Of a DNA stretch of 5,810 nucleotides, positions 5,584 to 5,810 are shown piece by piece. This stretch comes from Planctomycetaceae bacterium UBA4732 (lineage in GTDB: Bacteria; Planctomycetota; Planctomycetia; Gemmatales; Gemmataceae), in the NCBI GenBank assembly GCA_002404095.1, contig DHJA01000251.1, forward strand, positions 4,966-10,775, given 5' to 3'. The notes below the pieces were generated by a model. It was given only the letters and a program-made list of their open reading frames with translations, ran no database searches and was not told where the DNA came from. The translations under genes and the position numbers were made by a program. Each line of letters starts with the position of its first letter. The first letter of the stretch is position 1.

Positions 5584-5810
5584 CACCTTCACCTGAAACA
5601 GGGACGGACGGAGGAGAGGGTTTTGAGCCAAATCCTCGGAGGCGCCGAGTTCTATAACCGCTCCCAGGCGTTGGTTTCCTCCGGGACCGCGGACGAGCGC
5701 TACGTGCAGACCATGTATCAGGTGCTGCTCAACCGCGCGGCCGGCTCGGACAAGACGGCGGCCTGGGTCAATCAGCTGCCGAATTCGGGGACGCAAGGGG
5801 CAGCGGCGAC
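5584..5810 (+). CDS. DUF4214-like domain fragment, cut by the window end
   Basis: The frame encodes LKQGRTEERVLSQILGGAEF, then a Ser/Thr-rich link, ADERYVQTMYQVLLNRAAGS and TAAWVNQLPNSG, and runs off the right edge. The order (a helix ending in ILGSAEYY, then a YVxxLYxxLLxRxxD and WVNxLxxG pair) is the repeat pattern of DUF4214 domains, which occur in large secreted or surface proteins. The frame is open back to 5455 after a TAG at 5452-5454, but sequence before about 5584 does not look like the domain. No ATG is in frame before the domain. TTG at 5623 has GGAGG 8 bases upstream but starts inside the first helix; the purine-rich stretch may simply encode RTEER. GTG at 5497 is another option. 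The gene may be truncated at its 5' end, or have a frameshift upstream. Family call moderate, start unresolved. Confidence 0.6.

Overview
The window looks like chromosomal DNA of a high-GC planctomycete, most likely of the Gemmata type. This is an inference from gene content: a WD40-repeat Ser/Thr-kinase relic with the C-terminal tail typical of that group, a DUF4214-like fragment, and a secreted protein with two secretin/TonB N-terminal (STN-like) domains and no barrel. No tRNA, rRNA, CRISPR array, transposase or attachment site was seen.

Left part (1-2643, minus strand): an intact group. Read in the direction of transcription it holds a C4-dicarboxylate/cation symporter (dctA, 2643-1165), a probable 53-codon small ORF (1130-969), and a secreted tandem STN-domain protein (956-51). 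The small ORF's stop overlaps the ribosome-binding site of the STN gene. A short hairpin lies just past the STN gene's stop codon.

Middle part (2640-4755): a zone of decayed genes. An unrecognised minus-strand gene survives only as its C-terminal part (about 3102-2640), with an apparent 1-base frameshift. Its TGA stop overlaps the GTG start assigned to dctA. Back to back with it, at about 3095-3103, begins a plus-strand relic of a kinase-WD40 protein that has lost almost all of its kinase domain. The spacing of its WD40 blades makes each lesion measurable: a 1-base insertion in a C run near 3580-3585, a 72-base insertion at 3743-3814 carrying a stop codon and a 39-base direct repeat, a 56- or 59-base deletion near 4314, and a 1-base insertion in a C run at 4481-4487. 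The C-terminal tail is intact to the stop at 4755.

Right part (4756-5810, plus strand): a gene-poor stretch with a plausible sigma-70-type promoter (4931-4960), then an intact 116-residue protein of unknown function (5082-5432) with a strong Shine-Dalgarno. An 8-base inverted repeat in its leader could mask that site. The window ends inside a DUF4214-like coding region with no convincing start.

The live genes appear to be dctA (dicarboxylate uptake), the STN-domain secreted protein and the 116-residue protein. Nothing links them into one pathway. The most notable feature is the back-to-back loss of both 5' ends at one junction and the dense, datable decay beside intact genes.
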